A stretch of DNA of 64,000 nucleotides from Streptomyces griseocarneus (GCF_014655595.1 NZ_BNBL01000007.1:325909-389908); one strand, 5' to 3'; shown: positions 43,208 to 52,646, counted from the first letter of the stretch. Numbers and translations: made by a program. Notes: generated by a model from the letters alone, not told the origin.

Positions 43208-45121
43208 TCACGGCGCCGGGTCCTGCGGGTCGCGCGCGTCGCCCTGGCGGCGGCGCGGAGCCCCCCAGCCCGGTCCCGAGAGGATCTCGCCGTACGCCTG
43301 CATGAGGTCGGGCAGGCGCAGGGTCGCGAGGTCGTCGCGGGTCGGCGTGCCCGGGTACGCCGACAGCCGCAGATCGCGGTACGCGCAGCTCTTCTCGTAC
43401 AGGGTGCGCAGGAAGCGGCCGTTGCCCAGCTCGTCGATCCAGCCCTGTTCGACGACGTGGCCGCTGATGCTGCGGAGTTCCTCCAGGGCCTCCTCGTCCC
43501 ACGCGTCGCCGTTCTCCGCGGCCAGCACCTCGCCGATGGCGGTGAGCTCGGCCGGGCGGTAGCTCGGGAAGTCCACCCGGGTGGTGAAGCGGGAGTGCAG
43601 CCCGGGGTTGGCGGCGAGGAGGCGGTCCATGCCCTCGGGGTAGCCGGCCAGGATGACCACCAGGCGGTCGCGGTTGTCCTCGGCCCGCTTGAGGAGCACC
43701 TGCAGCGCCTCGTCGCCGTAGGCGTCGCCCTTGCTGTAGCCGGAGTTGGAGAGGCTGTACGCCTCGTCCACGAAGAGCACCCCGCCGAGCGCGGAGTCGA
43801 TCAGCTCATTGGCCTTGACGGCCGTCTGGCCCAGGAACTCGCCGACCAGGTCCGCCCGCTGGGCCTCGACCAGATGGTCGCCGCCGAGCAGCCCGAGGGC
43901 GTAGAACACCCGGCCGAGGATGCGGGCGACCGTGGTCTTGCCGGTGCCGGAGGGGCCGGAGAAGACGAAGTGACGCTTGGGGGGCTGGACGGGCAGGCCC
44001 TGGCCGGCCCGCAGCCGGGCCATGTGCAGCTGCGCGGAGAGCGCCCGCACCTGCCGCTTGACGGGCTCGAGGCCGACCATGCGCTCCAGCTCGGCGAGCG
44101 CCCTGGCCAGCAGGACCGGGTCCGAGCGGCCGGGCAGCGGCGCCGGACCGCCCTGGGCCGGGACGCGGAACTTCTCGCGCACGCCGTCGGCCTCGACGGG
44201 GGCGCTGCCGGCGGGCTCGCTCTCCGGGCCGGTGCCCGTGAGGACGTCGAGGGCGTCGGGCACGCCCTGCGGCTCGCTCTCGGCGGCCGGATCGGCGGCC
44301 GGGCCGCCGCCCAGCGGCACGGAGGCGAGGTCCAGGTGGTCGTCGTCGAGGCCGTCGCCGTCCGCGTCGGCGATGGCGGTCAGCCGGGCCGCGGTGTCCA
44401 TGAAGGAGGGGTCGACGCGGTGCACGGCGCGGTAGAGGGGGAGGGCAGCGGCGCTGCGGCCCGTGCCCTCGTGGGCGCGGGCGAGCCAGTAGCGCAGCTC
44501 CTTGCGCTGCGGCTGCTCGCTGCGGCAGCGCATCAGCGCGGCGGCGAGGAGCGGCTCGGCGTGTCCGTACATCTCCAGCCGGACCCGGGCCATGCCGCCG
44601 AAGAGTCCCGCCTCGATGCCCAGCAGCGGGTCGTCGAGCAGGGGTTCGGTGTGCCGTACGAGCTGGTCCCAGTCCTTGACCAGGTAGGCCCGGCAGGCGT
44701 GCAGGAAGCGCACCTGGGGGTCCGCCTCGACGGGCGGGCAGTCGGCGAGGGCCCGGTCCAGCTCGGGGACGTGCCGGCCGTCGAGCCAGTGCGAGGCGTG
44801 GGCCAGCAGCAGGTCGCGGCCGCTCTCCAGCACCGGCTGGACCCACCAGCCCAGCCAGTACCAGGAGTTGAGCGGGCGGCGGTGGCGGGCGCGCTGCTCG
44901 CCGAAGCGGTCGCGGTGCCGGTACATGCGCAGCAGCGCGGTGGTGGTCTCGGCGCGCAGCGCGTGCAGGCCGAGCCAGGCGTCCGCCATTCCGGGGTCGG
45001 CGCGCACGGCGGCCCGGAACTCCTGCTCGGCCTCGGTGTAGGCGCCCATGGTGTAGGCGTCGACGGCGCGAAGCCAGGCGAGTTCGGCCGGGGCGGGCGG
45101 GCCCTGCATGCCGAGATCCAT
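43208..45121 (-). CDS. CbxX/EccA-like AAA+ ATPase with N-terminal TPR-like region
   Basis: Encodes 637 residues from ATG 45121 with GGGGGA upstream. The N-terminal 260 residues are helical repeats (AVDAYTMGAYTEAEQEFRAA). An acidic, Pro-rich linker follows, then the AAA+ module: VGLEPVKRQVRAL, Walker A FSGPSGTGKTTVARILG, Walker B GGVLFVDEAYSLS, and AEDNRDRLVVILAGYPEGMD. This is the CbxX/CfqX group, which includes EccA of type VII secretion. No ESX genes surround it, so a different protein-remodelling role is likely. Confidence 0.88.
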   Translation of the reverse strand: MDLGMQGPPAPAELAWLRAVDAYTMGAYTEAEQEFRAAVRADPGMADAWLGLHALRAETTTALLRMYRHRDRFGEQRARHRRPLNSWYWLGWWVQPVLESGRDLLLAHASHWLDGRHVPELDRALADCPPVEADPQVRFLHACRAYLVKDWDQLVRHTEPLLDDPLLGIEAGLFGGMARVRLEMYGHAEPLLAAALMRCRSEQPQRKELRYWLARAHEGTGRSAAALPLYRAVHRVDPSFMDTAARLTAIADADGDGLDDDHLDLASVPLGGGPAADPAAESEPQGVPDALDVLTGTGPESEPAGSAPVEADGVREKFRVPAQGGPAPLPGRSDPVLLARALAELERMVGLEPVKRQVRALSAQLHMARLRAGQGLPVQPPKRHFVFSGPSGTGKTTVARILGRVFYALGLLGGDHLVEAQRADLVGEFLGQTAVKANELIDSALGGVLFVDEAYSLSNSGYSKGDAYGDEALQVLLKRAEDNRDRLVVILAGYPEGMDRLLAANPGLHSRFTTRVDFPSYRPAELTAIGEVLAAENGDAWDEEALEELRSISGHVVEQGWIDELGNGRFLRTLYEKSCAYRDLRLSAYPGTPTRDDLATLRLPDLMQAYGEILSGPGWGAPRRRQGDARDPQDPAP

Positions 45122-45644
45122 CACGTCCCCCACAAACCTGCCCCCGTAGCGTGCCGTGCCGCCGGGCGAGTGCCTTGGCCGCGCCTTTCCGAACCGTTGT
45201 GCTGTGGACGGGAGTTGACCACGCGTGTCGAAGTGCCGACGCGCCCGGGCCGGCGGTGCCCGCCGACGGGTGCGCCGTCTCGCATCGTACCTGCGCGATC
45301 GGTGTCGGCCGAAGGGTGCGGGGGCGCGCTTGACAGCGATGGCGCGAGCCGGGGGCGGTCATGAAAGCGCCCCGGAGAGCGGTCACGGTGGGTGACGCGG
45401 GGGCGGACCGGGTGATGAGGCAAAGCGCTCAAATCGTGACGCGGCGGGCAGTACGAAGCCCCCGATCACGGGGGAACAACCGGGGGCTTCGCGTCTGCAA
45501 GCGGCCTGGGCGGGCCGCACATTGAGAACGTAAGTCCTGTACGGCCCCTGGGTCAAGCCGAGTTGGGGCAGTAGGCGGGGATCGTACGCAGGGACGCCAC
45601 CGGCCGGCCGCCGACTGATCACGGACGGTGAGGGAGGGTGAAGG
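45122..45644. other. Intergenic region without a confident gene
   Basis: An open frame of 79 codons on the minus strand (45383-45622) has no ribosome site and no family likeness, so I do not call it. The only marked feature is a long inverted repeat listed separately. The segment 45500-45600 is less GC-rich and may carry an unrecognised leader or small RNA. Confidence 0.4.
45455..45490. terminator. Ten-bp inverted repeat, possible bidirectional terminator
   Basis: GAAGCCCCCG (45455-45464) pairs with CGGGGGCTTC (45481-45490) across 16 bases that include a further CGGGGG which could compete for pairing. It lies downstream of the uridine-kinase-like gene on the minus strand. There is no T-run on either side. 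Confidence 0.45.
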
Positions 45645-46286
45645 TCAGTCGGTTTTCTGGGGCCCCGGAAGCAACTCGTACCCCTCGATGCCCTGCAGCA
45701 CCAGGAGTTCGGCGTACGGCCGGGAGGGGTCGGTAGTGAAATGGGCGCGCTCCGCTCGCTTCCAGCCGTCCCAGAATTCGGTCAGTTCGGGGCCGTCGCG
45801 GAGTTGACCCCTTTCCCAGGAGCCCTCGTTGGCCAACTCCATCCACAACAGGCACGCGAGATAAGGGCGGAGAGCCCGCCGGCCCGCGCCGACGCCCTCC
45901 ACCAGCACCACCGGCGCCGCCGGCAGCTCCCGCTCCGCTCCGAAGCGCCGCGCCACCCAGTCGTACGCCCGGTACCGCGCGCTCTCCCCGCGGGCGAAGG
46001 GCGCGAGGACCCACTCGGTGAGCCGCCCGGTCCACTCGAACAGCTCCTCGTGCGTCGCGAGGTCGTCCAGATGCAGGACCGGAGCGCCGCCCAGGGCCAC
46101 GGCCAGCCGCTCGCTGAAGGTGGTCTTCCCCGATCCGGCGTGCCCGTCGACGGCGACCAGGCGCACCGGGCCGACGGACGGCGGCAGCGCCCGCAGCCGG
46201 CGGGCGAGGGCGGTGAGCGCGTGGGGGCACGTCTCACCGCGGTCCGGGGGCTCCGGGGGGCCCAGGGGCCGGAATTGATCGTTCAT
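45645..46286 (-). CDS. Uridine-kinase-like P-loop protein
   Basis: Encodes 213 residues. Walker A is AVDGHAGSGKTTFSERLA, followed by VLHLDDLATHEELFEW and VVLVEGVGAGRRAL, the layout of small uridine kinase-like phosphotransferases. C-terminal features are Trp/Glu-rich and unlike true Udk. The substrate is unassigned. It is divergent from the secreted peptidase gene; the gap (46287-46467) holds an imperfect inverted repeat near 46391-46425. Confidence 0.8.
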   Translation of the reverse strand: MNDQFRPLGPPEPPDRGETCPHALTALARRLRALPPSVGPVRLVAVDGHAGSGKTTFSERLAVALGGAPVLHLDDLATHEELFEWTGRLTEWVLAPFARGESARYRAYDWVARRFGAERELPAAPVVLVEGVGAGRRALRPYLACLLWMELANEGSWERGQLRDGPELTEFWDGWKRAERAHFTTDPSRPYAELLVLQGIEGYELLPGPQKTD

Positions 46287-46467
46287 CGGACCACCCTAGG
46301 ACCGCCCCGCCCCCGGCCCGGCATTCCCGCCGGTATCGGGGACGCGCCGCGCGGGCATCACTGGCCGTGGACCGCCACAGCCGCGATAGTGGTCCGGCCG
46401 GTGCGGACCTCCACCGGGCCGGACCGCGCCCGCAGCCCCATCCACAGACGACTGGGGGACCACCGTC

Positions 46468-47841
46468 ATGACCAGCAGACCCACGCCCCGCCGAGCCGTG
46501 CTCACCGCCGCCCTCGCCGTCGCGGCCGCCGCCTCGCCCCTCGCCTCGGTCACGCCCGCCTTCGCGGGCGCGTCCGGCGGCGACCCCGGCCCCGCCGAAG
46601 GGGCCGTCGACCACCGCGCCTGGGCCACGTTCCCGCAGTGGTCCGGCGGCCGGGGCGCGGGCACCCGCGTCGTCGGCGGCACCCGCCCCGGCCTGGTCAT
46701 CGGCGAGTCCATCGGCACCTACGAGTACCGCGACCCCCACACCCAGGCGACGACGTCCTGGGAGTACGCCACCTGGCTCTCGCCGGTGCGCACCCTGCCC
46801 GCGCCCGCGACCGAGATCGTCGTCTCCTTCAACGCCCGCACCCCCGCCGGCACCTGGCTCCAGACCGAACTGCGCGGCACGTACACCGACCGCACCCGCA
46901 CGCCCTGGTACGTGATGGGCCGCTGGACCTCCGGCGACGCGGCGGGCGACATCCGCAGGACCTCCGTGGACGGCCAGGGCGACGGCAAGAGCAGCGTCTC
47001 CACCGACACCCTCGCCGTCGACAACCCCGCGAGCGGACTGCGCCTGGCCTCCTACGAGCTCCGGCTCACCCTCTACCGCCGGCCCGGCACCCGGGCGACG
47101 CCCACCGTCTGGCGGCTCGGCGCGATGGCCTCCGACATCCCCGACCGCTTCACCGTCCCCGCCTCCAGGCCGGGGGAGGGGGCCGGCCACCGGCTGCGGG
47201 TGCCGCGCTACTCCCAGGAGATCCACAAGGGGCAGTACCCCGAGTACGACAACGGCGGCGAGGCCTGGTGCAGCCCCACCTCCTCGCAGATGGTCATCGA
47301 GTACTGGGGCCACCGGCCGAGCCGGGAGGACCTCGCCTGGGTCGACCCCGCCTACGCCGACCCCCAGGTCTGCCACGCCGCCCGGCACACCTACGACCAC
47401 CAGTACAAGGGCTGCGGCAACTGGCCCTTCAACGCCGCCTACGCCGCCACCTACCCCGACCTGCAGGCCGTGGTCACCCGCCTGCGCTCGCTGAACGACG
47501 CCGAACGGCTCGTGCGCGCGGGCATCCCCGTCATCACCTCGCAGTCCTTCCTCGCCTCCGAGCTCGACGGCGCCGGGTACGGGACGGCCGGCCACCTGAT
47601 GTGCGTGGTCGGTTTCACACAGAGCGGCGACGTGGTGGCCAACGACCCGGCGAGCCCGTCGAACGCGGCCGTCGAGCGCGTCTACAAGCGGAGGCAGTTC
47701 GAGAACATCTGGCTGCGCACCAAGCGTCGCAACGCCCAGGGAGAGGTCAGAAGCGGCTCGGGCGGCATCTGCTACCTGTACTTCCCGCTGCGCCCGACGA
47801 CGCGTCAGGCGCGGGCGCTGGCCTCGGTCGGGGTGCGCTGA
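46468..47841 (+). CDS. Secreted C39-like cysteine peptidase
   Basis: Encodes 457 residues. An N-terminal signal with a twin-Arg-like start (MTSRPTPRRAVLTAALAVAA) ends around AFAGA. A beta-rich middle domain precedes the papain-like C39 fold: catalytic Cys in NGGEAWCSPTSSQMVIEYWG, His in GTAGHLMCVVGFT and the Asp/Asn region VVANDPAS. The family is related to bacteriocin-processing C39 domains but here is a free secreted enzyme, without ABC transporter. The substrate is unknown. Confidence 0.85.
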   Translation: MTSRPTPRRAVLTAALAVAAAASPLASVTPAFAGASGGDPGPAEGAVDHRAWATFPQWSGGRGAGTRVVGGTRPGLVIGESIGTYEYRDPHTQATTSWEYATWLSPVRTLPAPATEIVVSFNARTPAGTWLQTELRGTYTDRTRTPWYVMGRWTSGDAAGDIRRTSVDGQGDGKSSVSTDTLAVDNPASGLRLASYELRLTLYRRPGTRATPTVWRLGAMASDIPDRFTVPASRPGEGAGHRLRVPRYSQEIHKGQYPEYDNGGEAWCSPTSSQMVIEYWGHRPSREDLAWVDPAYADPQVCHAARHTYDHQYKGCGNWPFNAAYAATYPDLQAVVTRLRSLNDAERLVRAGIPVITSQSFLASELDGAGYGTAGHLMCVVGFTQSGDVVANDPASPSNAAVERVYKRRQFENIWLRTKRRNAQGEVRSGSGGICYLYFPLRPTTRQARALASVGVR

Positions 47842-48441
47842 GCGGCGCCCGGGCGGCGGCCGGCCCTCCGCCGCCCGGGACCCCCGCACGTACGGCACAT
47901 AGCTCCTTCATGTGATCATTTGCTGCAGTGACCCGAAGAAACGATCAATGGTGTGACCTTTGACGCGTTCCGGCGCCGGGCCGGGTGGCCCCGGATTCCC
48001 CGGCGAAGGAGATGCATGTCACGCGGTCGGGTGGTTTCGAACCGCTGCGAACGACACACCCGCAGGAGGCGAAGGTGAGTGGTGGCCGAATGCGGATCGC
48101 CCATTTCCGCTTGCTACTTCCATTCGAACGGACGATCAGTAGCCTCTGCTCAACACCCCTGAGATGAGCTGGAGACACAGTCTGATGGAGCGTTCCACCC
48201 GGGCCCCCCAGGGCATCGACCTGTCCGTACCGAACGAGCCGGGCCGCACGGTCCGCGTGCGGGGGGAAGGACGGCGGGGTGCGGGCCGAGCGGTCGGTTC
48301 TGCACTGCTGATGGGCCTTCAAAAAGGCCGTGCGCGCGGTGGCTCGGAGCACCGGCCCGGGACGGTTCCGGCAGCCCCGGCCGCGTATGCCGGACCGGCA
48401 GGGGTGGGGCGGAAGCCGTGAGCCGAGTGAGCAGTGGCAGA
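47842..48441. other. 600-base region with no confident gene
   Basis: A 51-codon frame at 48012-48167 has AAGGAG six bases upstream but no family likeness; it is a weak candidate. A possible decayed methyltransferase start is listed separately. The segment around 47910-47960 is less GC-rich than its surroundings. The rest shows nothing I can support. Confidence 0.35.
48184..48300 (+). pseudogene. Possible remnant of a DUF574-type SAM-dependent methyltransferase N-terminus
   Basis: ATG 48184 gives ERSTRAPQGIDLSVP, like the usual start of actinobacterial PF04672 methyltransferases. The expected continuation (P-S-x-A-R then GGKDN) appears only after a +1 shift as SRAARSACGGKDGGVRAER. Stops follow shortly. 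This could be chance in GC-rich DNA, so confidence is low. Confidence 0.25.
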
Positions 48442-50667
48442 ATGCTGCCCGTGAATCAAACCGCCGCCCCGGTTTCGTACGTCGCCATGGGTTCCCCGGG
48501 GACCGCCGTGGAGGCCGTCGGCTCCGATGCCCGGGACGACCGGCTGCGGCGCTTCGCGGCCATCTGGAGCCGCGCGGTCCATCCCGCCCTGACGGCACCC
48601 GCCATGGCCCGCGCCGAGTTCGAGCGCTATCTCGTCCCGCTCGCCCGCACGCTCAGCGACGCGCTGAGCGCCCGGCCGTTCGACCCCCGGCCCGCCGCCT
48701 CGGTCGGCGAGGCGCTGGTCCGGGCGCACTGCACCGACCCGGACGCCCTGCCCCTGATACTCGGCGTCATCGACGCCTACCTCGTGCTCTACTGCCCGCC
48801 CGACCGGCCCATGCCCGCCGAGGAGAGCCGGGCCCGCTGCTCGCGGCTGCAGCACGCCGTCGCCGCCGGTTTCGCCCGCGCCCTGCACGAGCGCACCCTC
48901 GTCGAGCAGGAGGCCGTCTGCGGCGCCGCCCTCGCCGCCCAGGCCGAGGCCGAACAGGCCCTGCACCGCAGCGAGGCCCGCTTCCGCGCGGTCTTCGAGG
49001 GGACGGCCGTCGGCGTCGGCATCGCGGACGTCGAGGGCCGCATCATGGACGTCAACAGGGCGGTCCTGCGGATGTTCGGCAACCTCACGAGCGCCCCGAC
49101 CGGCCGCAACGTCGGAGAGCTCGTCCACCCCGACGACGCCCCCGAGTTCTGGGGCCTCTACCACGAGCTCGTGCGCGGCGAGCGCGACCACTACCGCGTC
49201 GAGAAGCCGTACTACCGCAGCGACGGCAGCGTCCTGTGGACCGACCTGTCGGTCTCGCTGCTCCGCGACGCCTCCGGCGCACCCCAGTACCAGCTCGCGC
49301 TCATGGAGGACATCACCGAGCGCCGCCGGCTGCACGAACGACTGCGCTACGAGGCCACCCACGACGCCCTGACCGGCCTGCCCAACCGCACCCTCTTCTT
49401 CGAGCGCCTCGACCGCGCGCTCGAACCCCGCGCGGACGGCTCGCGCCGCGTCAGCCTGTGCTACCTCGACATAGACGGCTTCAAGGCCGTCAACGACAGC
49501 CTCGGCCACACGGTGGGCGACCAGCTGCTCGTCGCCGTCGCCGAACGGCTGCGAGCCTGCGCCACCGGCCCCGGCGAGCTCGTGGCCCGCCTGGGCGGCG
49601 ACGAGTTCGTGGCCCTGATCACCGGCCCCGCCGCCCCGGGCGACGCCACCGCCCTCGCCCGCCGGATGCTGGCCGCCCTCGCCGAGCCCGTCCATCTCGA
49701 CGGCCGCCACCTGTCCGTACGCGCCAGCATCGGCGTCGTCGTCGACGGCGCGGCCGGCAAGCGCGGCGCCGCGGAGGTGCTGCGCAGCGCCGACATCACC
49801 ATGTACCGAGCCAAGGCCGCCGGCGGGAACCGCTACGAGCTCGCCGACGCGGACTCCGACGCCCGCGCCATCGCCCGGCACAGCCTCACCAACTGCCTGC
49901 CCGCCGCGCTCGACAACGGCGAGTTCTTCATCGAGTACCAGCCGCTCGTCCGCCTCTCCGACGGCACCGTACGGGGCGCGGAGGCCCTGGTCCGCTGGCT
50001 GCACCCGGCCCACGGGGTGCTCGGCCCCGACCAGTTCATCCCGCTCGCCGAGAACACCGGCCTGATCGTGCCGCTGGGCCGCTGGGTCCTCGAGGAGGCC
50101 GCCCGCCAGGCCCGCTCCTGGAAGTCGGCCGGTACGTACGAGGGCCCGCTGCGCGTCAACGTCAACCTCTCACCGTCCCAGCTGCGCTACCCCGGCCTGG
50201 TCGCCGACACCGTCGCCGTCCTCGACGACGCGGGCCTCGACCCCACCGCCCTGTGCCTGGAGGTCACCGAGAACGCCCTCATCGGCGCCGACGAGGACGA
50301 GCTCCGCCCGCTGCGCGAGCTCGCCGACCTCGGCGTCGACATCGCCCTCGACGACTTCGGCACCGGCTACTCCAACCTGTCCTACCTGCGCCGGCTGCCG
50401 GTCAGCACCCTCAAGCTCGACCGGTCCTTCACCCGCGGCATGCAGCGCGCGCCCGCCGACCCCGTCGACGTGAAGATCGTCGAGGGTATCGTCTCCCTCG
50501 CCCACACCCTCGACCTGTCGGTGACGGTCGAGGGCGTGGAAACGGGTACCCAGGCCGACCACCTCCGTTTACTCGGCTGCGACACCGCACAGGGCTGGTA
50601 CTACGCCCGGCCGGGCCCGCCGGAGCGCCTGCACACGCTCTCCCTGGCGGACGCGTCCTCGTCCTGA
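48442..50667 (+). CDS. PAS-GGDEF-EAL protein (diguanylate cyclase/phosphodiesterase)
   Basis: Encodes about 741 residues from ATG 48442; GTGs at 48418, 48427 and 48451 are alternatives and no start has a strong ribosome site. After a helical N-terminal region comes a PAS domain (about 175-300, RFRAVFEGTAVGVGIADVEG), then an intact GGDEF at residues 385-389 and an intact EAL at 514-516 with DDFGTGYSNLSYLRRL. Both catalytic signatures are conserved, so it may make and break cyclic di-GMP, a controller of Streptomyces development. No membrane segment is seen, so it is cytosolic. Its 3' end overlaps the convergent DUF779 gene by 67 bases. Confidence 0.9.
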   Translation: MLPVNQTAAPVSYVAMGSPGTAVEAVGSDARDDRLRRFAAIWSRAVHPALTAPAMARAEFERYLVPLARTLSDALSARPFDPRPAASVGEALVRAHCTDPDALPLILGVIDAYLVLYCPPDRPMPAEESRARCSRLQHAVAAGFARALHERTLVEQEAVCGAALAAQAEAEQALHRSEARFRAVFEGTAVGVGIADVEGRIMDVNRAVLRMFGNLTSAPTGRNVGELVHPDDAPEFWGLYHELVRGERDHYRVEKPYYRSDGSVLWTDLSVSLLRDASGAPQYQLALMEDITERRRLHERLRYEATHDALTGLPNRTLFFERLDRALEPRADGSRRVSLCYLDIDGFKAVNDSLGHTVGDQLLVAVAERLRACATGPGELVARLGGDEFVALITGPAAPGDATALARRMLAALAEPVHLDGRHLSVRASIGVVVDGAAGKRGAAEVLRSADITMYRAKAAGGNRYELADADSDARAIARHSLTNCLPAALDNGEFFIEYQPLVRLSDGTVRGAEALVRWLHPAHGVLGPDQFIPLAENTGLIVPLGRWVLEEAARQARSWKSAGTYEGPLRVNVNLSPSQLRYPGLVADTVAVLDDAGLDPTALCLEVTENALIGADEDELRPLRELADLGVDIALDDFGTGYSNLSYLRRLPVSTLKLDRSFTRGMQRAPADPVDVKIVEGIVSLAHTLDLSVTVEGVETGTQADHLRLLGCDTAQGWYYARPGPPERLHTLSLADASSS

Positions 50668-51065
50668 CCTTCGTCGTCGGCGAGGACCCGTGCCTCGTGG
50701 TCCGTCAGCAGCCGCGAGCGGATCAGGAACCGCACCCCCTCGGGAGCCTCGAGCGAGAAGCCGCTGCCGCGCCCCGGCACCACATCCACCGTCAGGTGGG
50801 TGTGGCGCCACCGCTCGAACTGCTCGGCCGCCATCCAGAATCCGACCGGCTCGTCCACTTCCCCGACCACCAGCTCGGCCAGGAGCACGTCCGAGGCCCC
50901 CGTACGGAACTCGCCGCGCGGGTAGCACATCGGTGAGCTGCCGTCGCAACAGCCGCCGGACTGGTGGAACATCAGCGGTCCGTGCCGGGCGGTGAGGTCG
51001 CGGACGAGCCGCGCCGCGGCGGGCGTCAGCGCGATCCGCGACACGTCGGGTAAGTGTGCGTTCAT
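50601..51065 (-). CDS. DUF779 protein
   Basis: Encodes 154 residues starting MNAHLPDVSRIALTPAAARL, with GGGATG upstream on the minus strand. The family core is visible: HGPLMFHQSGGCCDGSSPMC and EVDEPVGFWMAAEQFERWRH. Members usually accompany aldehyde dehydrogenases; none is present here. The Cys-rich segment suggests metal binding, but function is unknown. The C-terminal 20 residues are coded within the end of the opposite GGDEF/EAL gene. Confidence 0.85.
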   Translation of the reverse strand: MNAHLPDVSRIALTPAAARLVRDLTARHGPLMFHQSGGCCDGSSPMCYPRGEFRTGASDVLLAELVVGEVDEPVGFWMAAEQFERWRHTHLTVDVVPGRGSGFSLEAPEGVRFLIRSRLLTDHEARVLADDEGQDEDASARESVCRRSGGPGRA

Positions 51066-51207
51066 GGAGCATCCCTCCTTATTGCGTCTCGAATCGTGTC
51101 GAGAGAGGTCAGCCTGCCCCGTGCCGGGCCTGATCGCCAGAGCAGGGTCCGGGCGGCCTGGCACGGGGGAGAAAACCGCTGGTGGCAGGGGCCGCACCGG
51201 GCCGAGA

Positions 51208-51975
51208 ATGACCGGCATGGCACAGCAGTGGGACCACCTGGTCGAGCGGCACTCCATCCTGACCGTGGTCGTAGGGTCGCGTGCCTTCGGGCTGGCGACC
51301 GCCGGCTCCGACACCGACCGGCGGGGCGTGTACGTGGCCCCCACCGAGGACTTCTGGCGGCTGTCCAAGCCGCCCGCGCACCTCGAGGGCCCACTGCCGG
51401 AGCAGTTCGCCTGGGAGGTCGAGCGCTTCTGCGAGCTCGCACTGGCCGCCAACCCCAATCTGCTGGAGGTCCTGCACAGCCCGCTCGTGGAGCACCGCAC
51501 ACCGCTCGGTACGGAACTTCTCGAGCTCGCCCCGGCCTTCCTCTCCCGGCGCGTCCACCAGACCTTCGGCCGCTACGCCCAGACGCAGTTCGCCAAGGCC
51601 CGCGCCGCCCGGGAACGGGACGGCGAGCCCCGCTGGAAGCCCGTCGTCCATCTGCTCCGCCTGCTGACCAGCGGCTCCGCCCTGCTCGAGACCGGCACGC
51701 TGCGCACCGACGTCGGCGACGACCGGGACCGGCTCCTGGCGGTGCGCCGCGGGGAGCTGTCCTGGGAAGAGGTCGAGGTCTGGCGCGACCGGCTCACCGA
51801 GCGCATCGACCGGGCCCTGGAGCACAGCCCGCTGCCCGAGCAGCCGGACGCCGCACGGGTGGAGGACTGGCTGGTCTCGGTGCGGCGCCGGGCGCTTCGT
51901 ACGCCCCGTGCGCCCCGTACGGCGGATCAAATCGCTGGCACACCGACGGGCGCCGCGCCCATGCTGGGCGAGTGA
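51208..51975 (+). CDS. RlaP-like nucleotidyltransferase
   Basis: Encodes 255 residues; ATG 51217 is an alternative start. The nucleotidyltransferase signature is VVGSRAFGLATAGSDTDRRG, the GSxxxG...SDxD pattern of the DNA-polymerase-beta superfamily. The following LLEVLHSPLVEHRTPLG fits the RlaP/YcgL-like group predicted to act on RNA. It overlaps the DUF4291 gene by four bases. Confidence 0.8.
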   Translation: MTGMAQQWDHLVERHSILTVVVGSRAFGLATAGSDTDRRGVYVAPTEDFWRLSKPPAHLEGPLPEQFAWEVERFCELALAANPNLLEVLHSPLVEHRTPLGTELLELAPAFLSRRVHQTFGRYAQTQFAKARAARERDGEPRWKPVVHLLRLLTSGSALLETGTLRTDVGDDRDRLLAVRRGELSWEEVEVWRDRLTERIDRALEHSPLPEQPDAARVEDWLVSVRRRALRTPRAPRTADQIAGTPTGAAPMLGE

Positions 51976-52646
51976 ACACACCCGAGCACCACATGCACGA
52001 TGAGCACCACATGCACGATGAGCACCACATGCACGATGAGAACGGCATGCACCACGAGCGTCCGAAGCATCAGATCCGCGCGTCGTACACGGACTCCACG
52101 GTCACCGTCTACCAGGCCTACACCCCGGCCATCGGGCTGCCCGCGGCCCGCGACGGACGCTTCCCCGGCAGCTGGAAGCGCGACCGCATGACATGGATCA
52201 AGCCGTCGTTCCTGTGGATGATGTACCGCTGCGGCTGGGCCGCCAAGGAGGGCCAGGAGACGGTCCTGGCCGTCGAGATCAGCCGGGAGGGCTTCGAATG
52301 GGCCCTCCGCCACGCCTGCCTGTCCCATTACGAGCGTGACCTGCACCCGGACGCGGCGGCGTGGAAGCGGCAGCTGAAGCAGGCGCCCACCCGCGTCCAG
52401 TGGGATCCCGAGCGCGACCTCCACCTACAGGCCCTGCCGTACCGCTCCCTGCAGCTGGGCCTCGCGGGTGAGGCGGCCCGCCGCTACGCGGACGAGTGGA
52501 CGGTCTCGATCACCGACGTGACCCCGCTCGCCACCGAGATCCGCCACCATGTGCGCGAGGGCGCGCTGGACACCGCCGCCCGCCTGCTGCCCCGCGAGCG
52601 CCCGTACCCCGCGGACGACGCCCTCCTCGGCCACCTGCGGGCCTGA
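51972..52646 (+). CDS. DUF4291 protein with His/Met-rich repeat extension
   Basis: Encodes 224 residues from GTG 51972, overlapping the preceding stop. Residues 5-24 are three tandem EHHMHD units. The DUF4291 domain follows: RASYTDSTVTVYQAYTPAIG, MTWIKPSFLWMMYRCGWA and VQWDPERDLHLQALPYRSLQ. The fold may be related to RNA-ligase-like or ADP-ribosyl-type enzymes but no reaction is established. Co-translation with an RlaP-like transferase suggests a shared RNA-related role. Confidence 0.85.
   Translation: MNTPEHHMHDEHHMHDEHHMHDENGMHHERPKHQIRASYTDSTVTVYQAYTPAIGLPAARDGRFPGSWKRDRMTWIKPSFLWMMYRCGWAAKEGQETVLAVEISREGFEWALRHACLSHYERDLHPDAAAWKRQLKQAPTRVQWDPERDLHLQALPYRSLQLGLAGEAARRYADEWTVSITDVTPLATEIRHHVREGALDTAARLLPRERPYPADDALLGHLRA
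51984..52037 (+). repeat. Three perfect 18-bp tandem repeats
   Basis: GAGCACCACATGCACGAT is repeated at 51984, 52002 and 52020, encoding EHHMHD each time. A degenerate fourth unit follows. The period is a multiple of three, so copy-number change would keep the reading frame. Confidence 0.95.

Noticed and set aside
45383..45622. A 79-codon minus-strand frame
   Set aside because: No ribosome site, no recognisable family, and it runs through the long inverted repeat.
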